Assembly: GCA_949289345.1 (NCBI GenBank)
Contig: CASENS010000006.1
Coordinates: 26,775-90,774 of the forward strand
Length of the DNA stretch: 64,000 bases
Direction: 5' to 3'
Source of the DNA: an uncultured Bacteroides sp.
Lineage (GTDB): Bacteria > Bacteroidota > Bacteroidia > Bacteroidales > Bacteroidaceae
The notes beneath the pieces were generated by a model, which saw only the letters and a list, made by a program, of their open reading frames with translations, did no database searches and was not told where the DNA came from. Below, piece after piece: positions 26,474 through 35,651 of this stretch. Position 1 is the first letter of the stretch; every line of letters begins with the position of its first letter. Position numbers and translations under genes: made by a program.

Positions 26474-27571
26474 TCACTCAGCTACGCCGAATTTATAAAT
26501 CGTCACTTGCTGATACTCGTCATCCGGAAGCAATACAGCCGACGGGAAATGAGGCTTATTGGGTGTATCGGGGAAACACTGGGCTTCAAAGCATACCGCA
26601 CTTCGGGCAGGGAATGTAGCGCCATGCGCACCAGTAAAGCCACCCAACCAGTTTCCTGTATAAAGCTGCACACCGTTCTCTGTCGTATATACTTCCATGG
26701 TTCGTCCACTTCCCGGATCGGCACATGTGGCCGCCAAAGTCAGTTCGCCAGCTTCGGTCTTATTCAAGACATAGCAATGGTCATATCCCGCACCATTAAT
26801 AAGTTGCTGGAATTTATCATTGATGCGTTCACCAATGGCATGTGGTGTACGGAAATCCATAGGCGTACCTTCAACTTTCAGAATCTCGCCAGTAGGAATG
26901 GAAACTTCATCAATGGGAATATAATAATCAGCGTTGATAGTCATGATTTGGTCGAGAACCGTCGGAGTAGGATTGGCGATACCAGCCAGATTGAAAAAAC
27001 CGTGATTAGTGAGGTTCACTACCGTAGCTTTGTCCGTAGTAGCCCGGTATTCGATAGTCAGCGCATTGTCATCTTCCGCCAGCCGATAAGACATCTTCAC
27101 TTTCAAATTACCGGGAAATCCTTCCTCTCCATCTTCCGATATATAACGGAACTTCACGGTAGATTCATCCGGTTGTATGGCATCCCACACCCGTGTATGG
27201 AAGCCTGTAGGGCCACCGTGCAAAGAATTTGGACCATTGTTGATAGCCAACTGATGCTCTTCCCCGTAAAGAGTAAAATGCCCTTTGGCTATCCGGTTCC
27301 CATAGCGTCCGATTGTCGTGTTCAAGAACGGCTCCGGACTGTTTATCACATGGTCAATCGTGTCATGCCCTAAAATGACATTAGCATACTGCCCTTTCTT
27401 ATCAGGAACCATAATGGACAGGATAGCGCAACCATAATTCGTTACCGCCACTTCCATTCCTAACTTGTTTTTCAAGATAAACAAATCTGTTTTCTTCTGA
27501 TTTATCGTTTTTTGGAAATCCTCCCTTTTCAACCCGGACAGATTTCCCTCGGTTGTAATAGAACTAGTCAT
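26474..27571 (-). CDS. galM: Aldose 1-epimerase (galactose mutarotase)
   Basis: 365 residues. It interconverts beta- and alpha-galactose so that galK can act. Typical motifs: GRYGNRIAKGHF, NGPNSLHGGPTGFHTRVWDA (substrate His), VNLTNHGFFNLAG (catalytic His) and CFEAQCFPDTPNKPHFPSAVLLPDDEYQQ (catalytic Glu and the family C-terminal motif). The start at 27571 is used because the promoter at 27597-27628 lies downstream of the longer in-frame start. It is divergent from manA. Confidence 0.93.
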   Translation of the reverse strand: MTSSITTEGNLSGLKREDFQKTINQKKTDLFILKNKLGMEVAVTNYGCAILSIMVPDKKGQYANVILGHDTIDHVINSPEPFLNTTIGRYGNRIAKGHFTLYGEEHQLAINNGPNSLHGGPTGFHTRVWDAIQPDESTVKFRYISEDGEEGFPGNLKVKMSYRLAEDDNALTIEYRATTDKATVVNLTNHGFFNLAGIANPTPTVLDQIMTINADYYIPIDEVSIPTGEILKVEGTPMDFRTPHAIGERINDKFQQLINGAGYDHCYVLNKTEAGELTLAATCADPGSGRTMEVYTTENGVQLYTGNWLGGFTGAHGATFPARSAVCFEAQCFPDTPNKPHFPSAVLLPDDEYQQVTIYKFGVAE

Positions 27572-27596
27572 ATCATGGTATGTATTAAATTTCTTG

Positions 27597-27628
27597 CAAA
27601 TAAACAGAAATTCTTTTGTTCTCCCAAA
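27597..27628 (-). promoter_or_regulatory. Promoter of the galM-MFS-galK operon
   Basis: The minus strand has TTTG, a 20-nt spacer and TTTATTTG (-7 box 27597-27604, one mismatch to TAnnTTTG), 26 bp upstream of galM. Confidence 0.45.
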
Positions 27629-27647
27629 GAATAACTGAGTTTTTTTG

Positions 27648-27655
27648 TATGTTTG
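27648..27655 (+). promoter_or_regulatory. Candidate -7 box for manA
   Basis: TATGTTTG matches TAnnTTTG, 35 bp upstream of manA and divergent from the galM promoter. Confidence 0.48.
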
Positions 27656-27689
27656 CGCTTGCAATTTTAAAAATAAAAATTAAAAAAGA

Positions 27690-28661
27690 ATGTATCCTTT
27701 AAAATTTGAGCCTATCCTGAAGCAAACCCTTTGGGGAGGTGACAAGATTATCCCTTTTAAACATTTGAACGCCACACTGGACCATGTGGGCGAAAGTTGG
27801 GAGGTTTCCGCCGTAGAAGGAAGTGAATCAGTAGTGGCCAACGGCATGGATAAAGGCCGCACATTGCCCGAAATGGTACGTCATTATCGGGAAGAGTTAG
27901 TGGGAGAAGCCAATTATGCCCGCTTCGGAAACAAGTTCCCATTACTGATAAAGTTCATCGACGCCAAGCAAGATCTCTCCATCCAGGTGCATCCGGATGA
28001 CGAACTGGCACGTAAACGCCACAACAGTTTCGGAAAGAATGAAATGTGGTACGTTATATCGGCCGACAAAGGTGCACGGCTTATCTCGGGGTTTTCCCGG
28101 CAAATCACTCCGCGTGAATATAAGGAACGAATACACGACGGAACTTTTGCCGAAGTACTCAAATCGACAGACATTGCCGCAGGTGATGTGTTTTATGTAC
28201 CAGCCGGACGAGTGCACGGCATCGGAGCCGGTGCGTTTGTGGCAGAAATACAACAGACATCCGATATCACATACCGCATCTTCGACTACAACCGCAAAGA
28301 TGCTAACGGACATGCTCGCGAGCTACATACCACCCAAGCCATAGATGCAATAAACTTCTCCGACGTACAAGATGACTTCCGTACACATTACGAAGCGGAA
28401 GTAAACGAACCGGTAGAAATTGTGGCAACCCCCTATTTCACCACATCCATCTACGACATGACTGAAGAAATAACCTGCGATTACTCGGAACTGGATTCTT
28501 TCGTTATCTTCATCTGCGTAGAAGGTGCTTGCCGCATGGTAGACAACGAAGGAAATGAAATCAAACTGCAAGCGGGAGAAACCGTTTTGTTACCAGCCAC
28601 AACCCAGGCCTTAAGCATCATCCCACAAGAGAAAGTAAAATTGCTGGAAACATACGCATAA
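27690..28661 (+). CDS. manA: Mannose-6-phosphate isomerase, class I
   Basis: 323 residues. A cupin, zinc-dependent enzyme that interconverts mannose 6-phosphate and fructose 6-phosphate. Visible: KQTLWGGDKI near the start, zinc ligands in LSIQVHPDDELA (Gln and His, about residues 95-106) and GKNEMWYVI (Glu), the active-site PAGRVHGIGAG, and QQTSDITYRIFDYNR. The length matches the short bacterial form found in Bacteroidetes and Firmicutes. It could channel mannose from the GH76/GH125 operon, but no linkage is seen. Confidence 0.93.
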   Translation: MYPLKFEPILKQTLWGGDKIIPFKHLNATLDHVGESWEVSAVEGSESVVANGMDKGRTLPEMVRHYREELVGEANYARFGNKFPLLIKFIDAKQDLSIQVHPDDELARKRHNSFGKNEMWYVISADKGARLISGFSRQITPREYKERIHDGTFAEVLKSTDIAAGDVFYVPAGRVHGIGAGAFVAEIQQTSDITYRIFDYNRKDANGHARELHTTQAIDAINFSDVQDDFRTHYEAEVNEPVEIVATPYFTTSIYDMTEEITCDYSELDSFVIFICVEGACRMVDNEGNEIKLQAGETVLLPATTQALSIIPQEKVKLLETYA

Positions 28662-28667
28662 CAATAG

Positions 28668-28732
28668 CAGTACCTTTGGAGGACTACAGTCATTTTGTTG
28701 CGAAAGAGCTGTAGTCCTTCCCAAAAGTACTG
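28668..28732 (+). terminator. Long hairpin after manA
   Basis: Extended inverted repeat: CAGTAC...TTGG-AGGACTACAG on the left pairs with CTGTAGTCCTTCCC...AAAAGTACTG on the right, with small bulges and a loop of about 17 nt. The stem is near 24 bp, longer than usual for a terminator, and lacks a strong T run, so termination is only inferred from the position 7 bp after manA. Confidence 0.45.
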
Positions 28733-28797
28733 AGTAAAAACCACTTCCCGCCTTCGTCCCTCTTAAAAACGTTCCAGTCAAGCACAAGCAAATCTGC

Positions 28798-28836
28798 CAA
28801 AATGTCACTAAAACATCTTGAAAATCAGACATTTTG
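28798..28836. promoter_or_regulatory. Inverted repeat upstream of clpB, possible heat-shock operator
   Basis: Perfect 9-bp arms CAAAATGTC and GACATTTTG with a 21-nt spacer, 82 bp upstream of the clpB start. It is not the HrcA CIRCE sequence. A role in heat-shock control is inferred from position only. Confidence 0.45.
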
Positions 28837-28917
28837 TCCACATTAATACTGCGGCAAATGTTTTGCATTCCGTCTTGTGTATTCATTAAAAGAATAATAA
28901 GAAAGGAGAACAAACAT

Positions 28918-31512
28918 ATGAACTTTAACAACTTTACTATTAAAGCGCAAGAAGCGGTGCAAGAGGCTGTGAACCTGGTGCAAGCCAAGGGACAGCAGAC
29001 TATTGAACCCGTGCACTTGCTGGCCGGAGTGATGAAGGTGGGTGAAAACGTCACCAACTTCATCTTCCAAAAGTTGGGCATGAACGCCCAGCAAGTATCG
29101 CTTGTGCTCGACAAGCAGATAGAGTCGTTACCCAAGGTGTCGGGAGGCGAACCTTACCTGAGCCGTGAGGCAAACGAAGTGTTGCAGAAAGCTGTGAGCT
29201 ACTCCAAGGAGTTGGGCGATGAGTTCGTTTCGCTGGAACCTGTGCTCTTAGCATTGCTTACCGTAAAAAGCACGGCTGGCAATATCCTGAAAGACGCGGG
29301 CATGACGGAGAAAGAACTTCGTGCCGCCATACAGGAGTTGCGTCAAGGCTCAAAAGTGACTTCCCAATCGAGCGAGGACAACTACCAGGCGTTGGAAAAA
29401 TACGCCATCAACCTGAATGAGGCTGCCCGTAGCGGTAAGTTGGATCCGGTCATCGGCCGTGACGAGGAGATACGTCGAGTGCTCCAGATACTGAGCCGAC
29501 GGACTAAAAACAACCCTATCTTGATAGGTGAACCGGGTACGGGTAAGACGGCTATTGTCGAAGGATTGGCGCATCGTATCCTTCGCGGAGACGTGCCCGA
29601 AAATTTGAAGAACAAACAAGTGTATTCACTGGACATGGGCGCATTGGTGGCCGGTGCCAAGTATAAAGGTGAGTTTGAGGAACGTCTGAAGGCAGTCATC
29701 AACGAGGTGAAGAAGTCGGAAGGCAACATTATCCTTTTCATTGATGAAATCCATACGCTGGTAGGTGCCGGCAAGGGTGAAGGAGCCATGGATGCCGCCA
29801 ATATTTTGAAGCCTGCCCTAGCGCGTGGCGAGTTACGCAGCATCGGTGCCACAACCTTGGATGAATATCAGAAGTATTTCGAAAAGGACAAAGCTTTGGA
29901 ACGCCGTTTCCAGATAGTTATGGTGAATGAGCCGGACACGTTGAGCACTATCTCCATCCTGCGTGGATTGAAAGAGCGTTATGAAAACCATCACCATGTA
30001 CGTATCAAAGACGATGCCATCATTGCCGCTGTAGAGTTGAGCAACCGGTACATCACCGACCGTTTCTTGCCTGACAAGGCCATCGACTTGATGGACGAAG
30101 CTGCCGCCAAACTTCGTATGGAGATAGACTCCGTGCCGGAAGAGTTGGATGAGATTTCGCGTAAAATCAAACAGTTAGAAATTGAGCGCGAGGCTATCAA
30201 GCGGGAGGACGACCAAACCAAGTTGGAGCAGATTGGCAAGGAACTGGCCGAACTGAAGGAACAGGAAAGTTCGTACAAAGCCAAATGGCAAAGTGAAAAG
30301 ACTTTGGTGAACAAGATTCAACAGAACAAAGTAGAAATAGAGAATCTGAAGTTTGAGGCGGACAAAGCCGAACGCGAAGGTGACTATGGCAAGGTGGCCG
30401 AGATACGTTACGGTAAGTTGCAGGCCTTGAATAAGGAAATTGAGGAGACACAGCAGAAGCTTCATCAGTTACAAGGTGACAAGGCCATGATCAAGGAGGA
30501 AGTGGATGCCGAGGACATAGCCGATGTGGTATCGCGTTGGACGGGGATACCGGTCAGCAAGATGTTACAAAGCGAACGCGAGAAACTGCTTCATCTGGAA
30601 GACGAGCTTCACAAACGTGTCATTGGCCAGGACGAGGCCATTACGGCCGTAGCCGATGCCGTGCGCCGGAGCCGTGCAGGCTTGCAAGATCCCAAGCGTC
30701 CTATAGGTTCGTTCCTCTTTCTGGGTACGACCGGTGTCGGTAAGACGGAGTTAGCCAAAGCCTTGGCGGAGTTTTTGTTCGATGACGAGACCATGATGAC
30801 GCGTATTGACATGAGTGAGTATCAGGAGAAGCATACCGTATCGCGTCTGATAGGAGCGCCTCCCGGATACGTAGGTTACGATGAAGGTGGCCAATTGACC
30901 GAAGCCGTGCGCCGGAAACCTTACTCGGTAGTCTTGTTTGATGAGATAGAGAAGGCACATCCCGATGTGTTCAACATTCTGTTGCAGGTGTTGGATGACG
31001 GGCGTCTGACCGACAACAAAGGACGTACGGTGAACTTCAAGAACACCATCATCATCATGACCAGCAACATGGGAAGCTCCTACATCCAAAGTCAGATGGA
31101 AAAGATGAACGAAGCCAACAAAGCGAGCATCATCGAGGAGACCAAGGCGGAAGTGATGAACATGCTGAAGAAGACCATCCGGCCAGAGTTCCTGAACCGT
31201 ATCGACGAGACCATCATGTTCTTGCCGTTGGGTGAAAAGGAAATCAAGCAGATTGTCAACCTGCAAATCGGCAACGTACAGAAGATGTTGGCAGAGAATG
31301 GTATCACGCTGAACCTGACCAACGCCGCTATAGACTTCCTGGCCCGTGTAGGTTACGATCCTGAGTTCGGTGCCCGTCCTGTAAAGCGTGCCATCCAACA
31401 TTACATGTTGAACGACTTGTCCAAGAAACTTTTGGGACAAGAAGTTAATCGGGAAGCACCGATTGTGGTAGATGTCAATGCCGCCGGTGACGGATTGGCT
31501 TTCCACAACTGA
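28918..31512 (+). CDS. clpB: ATP-dependent chaperone ClpB
   Basis: 864 residues, full length. A hexameric AAA+ disaggregase working with DnaK. N-terminal Clp repeat domain at about 1-145; first AAA+ domain with Walker [10 protein letters not shown] and Walker [15 protein letters not shown]; the coiled-coil middle domain at about 400-530 ([33 protein letters not shown]) that marks ClpB rather than ClpA/ClpC; second AAA+ domain with [16 protein letters not shown] and [14 protein letters not shown]-terminal small domain. The start at 28918 has a strong AAGGAGAA ribosome site (28903-28910), rare in this genome. An in-frame Met 28 codons earlier has none. Confidence 0.96.
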   Translation: MNFNNFTIKAQEAVQEAVNLVQAKGQQTIEPVHLLAGVMKVGENVTNFIFQKLGMNAQQVSLVLDKQIESLPKVSGGEPYLSREANEVLQKAVSYSKELGDEFVSLEPVLLALLTVKSTAGNILKDAGMTEKELRAAIQELRQGSKVTSQSSEDNYQALEKYAINLNEAARSGKLDPVIGRDEEIRRVLQILSRRTKNNPILIGEPGTGKTAIVEGLAHRILRGDVPENLKNKQVYSLDMGALVAGAKYKGEFEERLKAVINEVKKSEGNIILFIDEIHTLVGAGKGEGAMDAANILKPALARGELRSIGATTLDEYQKYFEKDKALERRFQIVMVNEPDTLSTISILRGLKERYENHHHVRIKDDAIIAAVELSNRYITDRFLPDKAIDLMDEAAAKLRMEIDSVPEELDEISRKIKQLEIEREAIKREDDQTKLEQIGKELAELKEQESSYKAKWQSEKTLVNKIQQNKVEIENLKFEADKAEREGDYGKVAEIRYGKLQALNKEIEETQQKLHQLQGDKAMIKEEVDAEDIADVVSRWTGIPVSKMLQSEREKLLHLEDELHKRVIGQDEAITAVADAVRRSRAGLQDPKRPIGSFLFLGTTGVGKTELAKALAEFLFDDETMMTRIDMSEYQEKHTVSRLIGAPPGYVGYDEGGQLTEAVRRKPYSVVLFDEIEKAHPDVFNILLQVLDDGRLTDNKGRTVNFKNTIIIMTSNMGSSYIQSQMEKMNEANKASIIEETKAEVMNMLKKTIRPEFLNRIDETIMFLPLGEKEIKQIVNLQIGNVQKMLAENGITLNLTNAAIDFLARVGYDPEFGARPVKRAIQHYMLNDLSKKLLGQEVNREAPIVVDVNAAGDGLAFHN

Positions 31513-31540
31513 CAGTGAGTCTTTCAAAACAATTATTATT

Positions 31541-31608
31541 AAAGAGAGGATATATGTAAAAAACGGAGAAAAGCATCTTTCCCATTTTGACATATACCCT
31601 CTCTCTTT
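31541..31608. terminator. Bidirectional terminator between clpB and the FtsX-like gene
   Basis: Long hairpin: AAAGAGAGG then TATATGT on the left pairs with ACATATA then CCTCTCTCTTT on the right with one mismatch. The loop contains a smaller stem (GGAGAAAAG with CTTTCCC). Lies between convergent genes. Confidence 0.6.
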
Positions 31609-31752
31609 GCTTTACCACTATTATTTCCGTGTGCCAAGTACACTTCACTGAATATCAGAAACTATCCATCTATAATGTACAGGAAAGTACATGAACTGAT
31701 AAATTATCATCTACACATTTCTCAGATGAATCACAAAAAGTTCCCTTGAGAA

Positions 31753-33009
31753 TCATTCGCACCTCATAGAGTCTGCCGGCCGGATATGCATAATGAAGTA
31801 AGAAGGCCCTAACAACATCAGTATGGAAACCAACAACGTACCGGCATTAAGCAAAAGAAAAAGCCACACGTTGAAAGATACCGGAACTGTATCCATGTAG
31901 TAAGTAGAAGGATCCAATTTGAAAAGTCCTCCGTAACGCTGTATGAAATAGAAAGCCAAGCCAATGGCATTACCCCACAGCATTCCCTTGCCGATAAGAA
32001 ACACCGATAACCAAAGGAACAAATGGCGGATGGTACGATTATTGGCTCCCAACGACTTCAGCACTCCAATCATGGAAGTACGTTCAATGATGATAATAAG
32101 CAGACCGGAAATCATTGTAAAACCCGCCACCCCCGTCATCAACACCAGTATCACCCAGATATTGACATCCAAAATACCCAGCCAGGCAAAAATAGCCGGA
32201 TTGAGTTGCTCAATGTTGCGAACACATAAATTCGAGTGGCCAGTTGTTCCATCGTCTAACCCTTCTCTCAATTCGTCACCAATACGCCAAGTAACTTCCT
32301 CCAAAAAAGCATAGTCGTGCAAAGTTAGTTCCAAGCCGCCGCATTGGTTCCCTTTCCACTGATTCAAACGGTTCACAGTGCACAAGTCAGTTATCAGAAA
32401 CAGGTTGTCATAGTCAGTGAAATCAGTACGGTAAATACCAACTATCCTCAAACGACGTGCCCGTATATTGTCTTGAAAGAAGTAAGTATCAATCTTGTCA
32501 CCCAACTTCAGCCTCAGTTTATCGGCCAACGTACACGATATAACCACCTCACCGGACGACACCGAGTCGCTGAACACGGGCAATCTGCCCTCTAACAAAT
32601 GTACTTGTAAAAAGCCAGTGTCATATTCCGGCCCTAGTCCTTTCAACAAAATGCCTTGAAAATCGTCAGTCGTCTTTATCATCCCGGCCTTAGTAGAGTA
32701 ACGCTGCACATGAGACACATCAGCGTCTGTCGCAAGCAAACGCCACAGGACACTGTCAGCCTCGATGGGAAGCGACTCGTACAAACTTGTCGCACTCAGA
32801 TTACTGACCTGCAAATGAGAAGCGAACCCCGTAATCTTATCACGCACCTCGTTCTTAAATCCTACAATGACAGTTACAGACACAATCATCACCGCCAGTC
32901 CGATAGCAATGCCCAGCATGGCTATCACTACGGCCGGACGGGACACTTGTTCCTTAGTGACATCGGCATTCCGGTAAATACGACGAGCTATAAACAGCGC
33001 AAGACTCAT
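31753..33009 (-). CDS. FtsX-like ABC transporter permease (LolC/LolE type)
   Basis: 418 residues. An N-terminal transmembrane helix (VVIAMLGIAIGLAVMIVSVTVIVG, about residues 27-50), a large periplasmic MacB-like domain (to about 270) and three C-terminal helices, with the family segment IIIERTSMIGVLKSLGANNRTIRHLFLWLS. LolC/LolE proteins release lipoproteins from the inner membrane with the ATPase LolD. No ATPase gene lies beside it here, so function is by family only. It starts 6 bp after the aminotransferase stop, so the two are co-transcribed. Confidence 0.85.
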   Translation of the reverse strand: MSLALFIARRIYRNADVTKEQVSRPAVVIAMLGIAIGLAVMIVSVTVIVGFKNEVRDKITGFASHLQVSNLSATSLYESLPIEADSVLWRLLATDADVSHVQRYSTKAGMIKTTDDFQGILLKGLGPEYDTGFLQVHLLEGRLPVFSDSVSSGEVVISCTLADKLRLKLGDKIDTYFFQDNIRARRLRIVGIYRTDFTDYDNLFLITDLCTVNRLNQWKGNQCGGLELTLHDYAFLEEVTWRIGDELREGLDDGTTGHSNLCVRNIEQLNPAIFAWLGILDVNIWVILVLMTGVAGFTMISGLLIIIIERTSMIGVLKSLGANNRTIRHLFLWLSVFLIGKGMLWGNAIGLAFYFIQRYGGLFKLDPSTYYMDTVPVSFNVWLFLLLNAGTLLVSILMLLGPSYFIMHIRPADSMRCE

Positions 33010-33015
33010 AAGCGC

Positions 33016-34218
33016 TTACACCTCCGTTCTTCCAGGATAAGCTTCCAACGCCTTTTGAAGAACAAACAGAGCACGGGTCAAATCCTCCTTCTTCAACACA
33101 TATGCAATGCGCACCTCGTTTCGTCCCGCACCTGGCGTAGTGTAGAAACCGGATGCAGGAGCCATAAACACCGTTTGCCCCTCGTACTGAAAATTGGACA
33201 GACACCAAGCACAGAACTTGTCGGAATCATCCACTGGCAGACGTGCCACGGTATAAAACGCCCCCATAGGAATAGGCGAGTACACACCTGGTATACGGTT
33301 CAACCCGTCAATGAGGCATTTGCGTCGTTCCACGTATTCGTCGTATGTGTCACGCAAATAATCAACAGGAGCGTCGAGCGAAGCTTCAGCAGCAATCTGA
33401 CCTATCAGTGGAGGACTGAGACGCGCCTGACAGAACTTCATCACGGCATCGCGTATTTGCTTGTTTTTCGTTATCAACGCTCCGATACGGATACCACACT
33501 CCGAGTAACGTTTAGACACAGAGTCTATGAGCACGACATTCTGTTCAATTCCCTCCAAATGACAAGCCGAAATGTAAGGAGAACCTGTGTAAATAAACTC
33601 ACGATATACTTCGTCCGAAAACAGGAACAAATCGTACTTTTTCACCAGGTCACGTATCTGGTTCATTTCGCGACGGGTGTACAGATATCCCGTGGGATTA
33701 TTGGGATTGCAGATAAGAATGGCTCGAGTACGCTCATTTATCAGTTCCTCGAATTTTTCCACTTTAGGCAATGAGAAGCCCTCTTCAATGGTAGTAGCAA
33801 TGGTACGTATCACGGCACCCGCAGCCACGGCGAAAGCCATGTAGTTAGCGTAAGCGGGTTCAGGAACAATGATTTCATCGCCTGGGTTCAGACAAGCCAA
33901 GAAAGCGAACAGTACGGCTTCGCTACCACCTGCAGTGATGATGATATCATCCGCCGTTAGATGGATGTTATACTTCTCATAGTAACCTGTCAGTTTCTCC
34001 CGGTAGCTACGATATCCCGCACTGGGACTGTATTCCAAGACCTTACGGTCGATGTTGCGTATGGCGTCCAGCGCCACTTGTGGCGTCGGCAAATCGGGCT
34101 GACCTATGTTCAAATGAAACACTTTCACGCCCCTTTGCTTGGCTTCGTCAGCCAGGGGAGCCAGTTTGCGGATAGGCGATGCCGGCATTTCTGTGGCTCG
34201 GATGGATATTTCTGGCAT
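33016..34218 (-). CDS. Class I/II PLP-dependent aminotransferase (AspC-like)
   Basis: 400 residues. A fold type I aminotransferase. Visible: HLNIGQPDLPTPQVALDAIRN (substrate-binding Gly), SAGYRSYREKL, the cofactor pocket ITAGGSEAVLFAF, ICNPNNPTGYLYTR (Asn), LFSDEVYREFIY (Asp) and the PLP lysine in IDSVSKRYSECGIRIG (Lys near residue 241); the C-terminal arginine is in RNEVRIAYVL. Family members use aspartate, alanine or aromatic amino acids; substrate is not determined. It is co-transcribed with the downstream FtsX-like permease. Confidence 0.9.
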   Translation of the reverse strand: MPEISIRATEMPASPIRKLAPLADEAKQRGVKVFHLNIGQPDLPTPQVALDAIRNIDRKVLEYSPSAGYRSYREKLTGYYEKYNIHLTADDIIITAGGSEAVLFAFLACLNPGDEIIVPEPAYANYMAFAVAAGAVIRTIATTIEEGFSLPKVEKFEELINERTRAILICNPNNPTGYLYTRREMNQIRDLVKKYDLFLFSDEVYREFIYTGSPYISACHLEGIEQNVVLIDSVSKRYSECGIRIGALITKNKQIRDAVMKFCQARLSPPLIGQIAAEASLDAPVDYLRDTYDEYVERRKCLIDGLNRIPGVYSPIPMGAFYTVARLPVDDSDKFCAWCLSNFQYEGQTVFMAPASGFYTTPGAGRNEVRIAYVLKKEDLTRALFVLQKALEAYPGRTEV

Positions 34219-34263
34219 GAGTTTTTCTTTTTTCTTCTATTAAACAAACTTGATTTTGACGAG

Positions 34264-34271
34264 CAAAAGTA
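34264..34271 (-). promoter_or_regulatory. Candidate -7 box for the aminotransferase operon
   Basis: The minus strand reads TACTTTTG, 46 bp upstream of the start. No clear -33 match. Confidence 0.4.
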
Positions 34272-34366
34272 GCACAATTATTTCAAAAGTTAGGCTTCCA
34301 AGAACATAAAAACTTTAAAATCCTTATTGAAGTTAAAAAAACGATGGAATTAGAAAATAATCTTTT

Positions 34367-34374
34367 TATCTTTG
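34367..34374 (+). promoter_or_regulatory. Candidate -7 box for the isomerase-like gene
   Basis: TATCTTTG matches TAnnTTTG, 24 bp upstream of the start at 34398. Confidence 0.48.
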
Positions 34375-34397
34375 AATAAAATCTTGAAAGCAATGCC

Positions 34398-35639
34398 ATG
34401 ACAACTATCAATCTAATTACATTCGCCTCACACCTGCACAAGCAGTCAACTATCTACAGTTCGCACGAAGTAATACTGACCGAACTGGAAAAATATTTCA
34501 GCCTTAATTTCGTAGACTATACCGAAATGGTTCATTTGCCACCGGATGACTTCAGTCTCGTATTCATTGCCAGCGGTGGTGTGGAACGCATGGTCATGCA
34601 ACATTTCGAACAATTGCCCCGCCCTACTGTAATGCTTGCCGACGGCATGCAAAACTCCTTGGCCGCCGCACTGGAAATTTCATCTTGGCTGCGAGGCCGG
34701 GGTATGAAAAGCGAAATACTGCATGGTGAACTGACCGAAGTAGTGAAGCGCATTTTCGTACTATACAACAACTTCAAAGCACAACAACGGCTCAGCGGCT
34801 CACGTATAGGTGTCATAGGCTCCCCTGCATCATGGCTCATAGCCAGCAATGCGGACTATCTGCTGACCAGACGACGCTGGGGAGTGGAATATACGGACAT
34901 TTCCGCCGAACGGGTTGCAGACATTTATGCAAGCATAGGAGATGATGAAGTCGGTGAAGACTGCGTAACATTAGCCGCCAAAGCCTTAGCCTGCCGCGAA
35001 AGCCAACCCGAAGACTTAATACGTTCCATGCGCCTGTACCGCGCGTTGAAGCGAATAGCTAAGGAAGAAAAGCTGACTGCATTGACCGTGAATTGCGCAC
35101 ACTTGGCCGAATTAACGAACGGCATAACCGGCTGTCTGGCTTTAGCCTTGCTAAATGATGACGGACTTACGGCAGGATGTGAAGGTGACCTACAGACAAT
35201 TTTCACCATGTTAGCCGTACATTCACTAACTGGCAAAGAAACATTCATGGCCAACCCTTCGATGATAAACACACGTACCAACGAACTGGTGCTGAGCCAC
35301 TGCACCATAGGCCTCCGACAGACCGAACAGTTCATTCTTCGAAGCCACTTCGAGACACAACAAAGCATCGGTATACAAGGCATACTGCCCGGAGGCGACG
35401 TTACCCTCGTGAAATGCGGGAGCGAAGCCTTAGACGAATACTACCTCGCAACAGGGACACTGACAGAAAACACGAATTATATCAATATGTGCCGCACACA
35501 GGCACGCATTCGCTTAAACTCGCCTGTCGACTATTTCCTACGCACCCCCTTGAGCAACCATCACGTCATGTTACAAGGCAACTACGCTACAGTAATTGAC
35601 GAATTCTTCCGCGAGAATGGATGCAAAAGAGTGGAATAA
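34398..35639 (+). CDS. L-fucose/L-arabinose isomerase-like protein of unknown substrate
   Basis: 413 residues. The overall pattern fits the FucI/AraA superfamily: an N-terminal Rossmann-like part (VFIASGGVERMVMQHFEQLPRPTVMLADGMQNS), a middle part GSRIGVIGSPASWLIAS, then a C-terminal part with GCEGDLQTIFTMLAVHSLTG and FMANPSMINTRTNELVLSHCTIGL. In true FucI the metal ligands are Glu, Asp and His in the second and third domains; the Glu/Asp of CEGD and His of SHC could match but I cannot confirm the set. It is shorter than FucI (~590 residues). A PfkB-type sugar kinase converges on it 12 bp away, which suggests but does not prove a sugar-metabolic role. Confidence 0.62.
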   Translation: MTTINLITFASHLHKQSTIYSSHEVILTELEKYFSLNFVDYTEMVHLPPDDFSLVFIASGGVERMVMQHFEQLPRPTVMLADGMQNSLAAALEISSWLRGRGMKSEILHGELTEVVKRIFVLYNNFKAQQRLSGSRIGVIGSPASWLIASNADYLLTRRRWGVEYTDISAERVADIYASIGDDEVGEDCVTLAAKALACRESQPEDLIRSMRLYRALKRIAKEEKLTALTVNCAHLAELTNGITGCLALALLNDDGLTAGCEGDLQTIFTMLAVHSLTGKETFMANPSMINTRTNELVLSHCTIGLRQTEQFILRSHFETQQSIGIQGILPGGDVTLVKCGSEALDEYYLATGTLTENTNYINMCRTQARIRLNSPVDYFLRTPLSNHHVMLQGNYATVIDEFFRENGCKRVE

Positions 35640-35651
35640 AGCCCTCTCACT

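Noticed and set aside
26342-27373. A 343-codon open frame antisense to galM
   Set aside because: GalM and the MFS gene are unmistakable on the other strand. The antisense frame shows no protein pattern or start context. The same holds for long antisense frames in 32656-33774 and 52857-53963.
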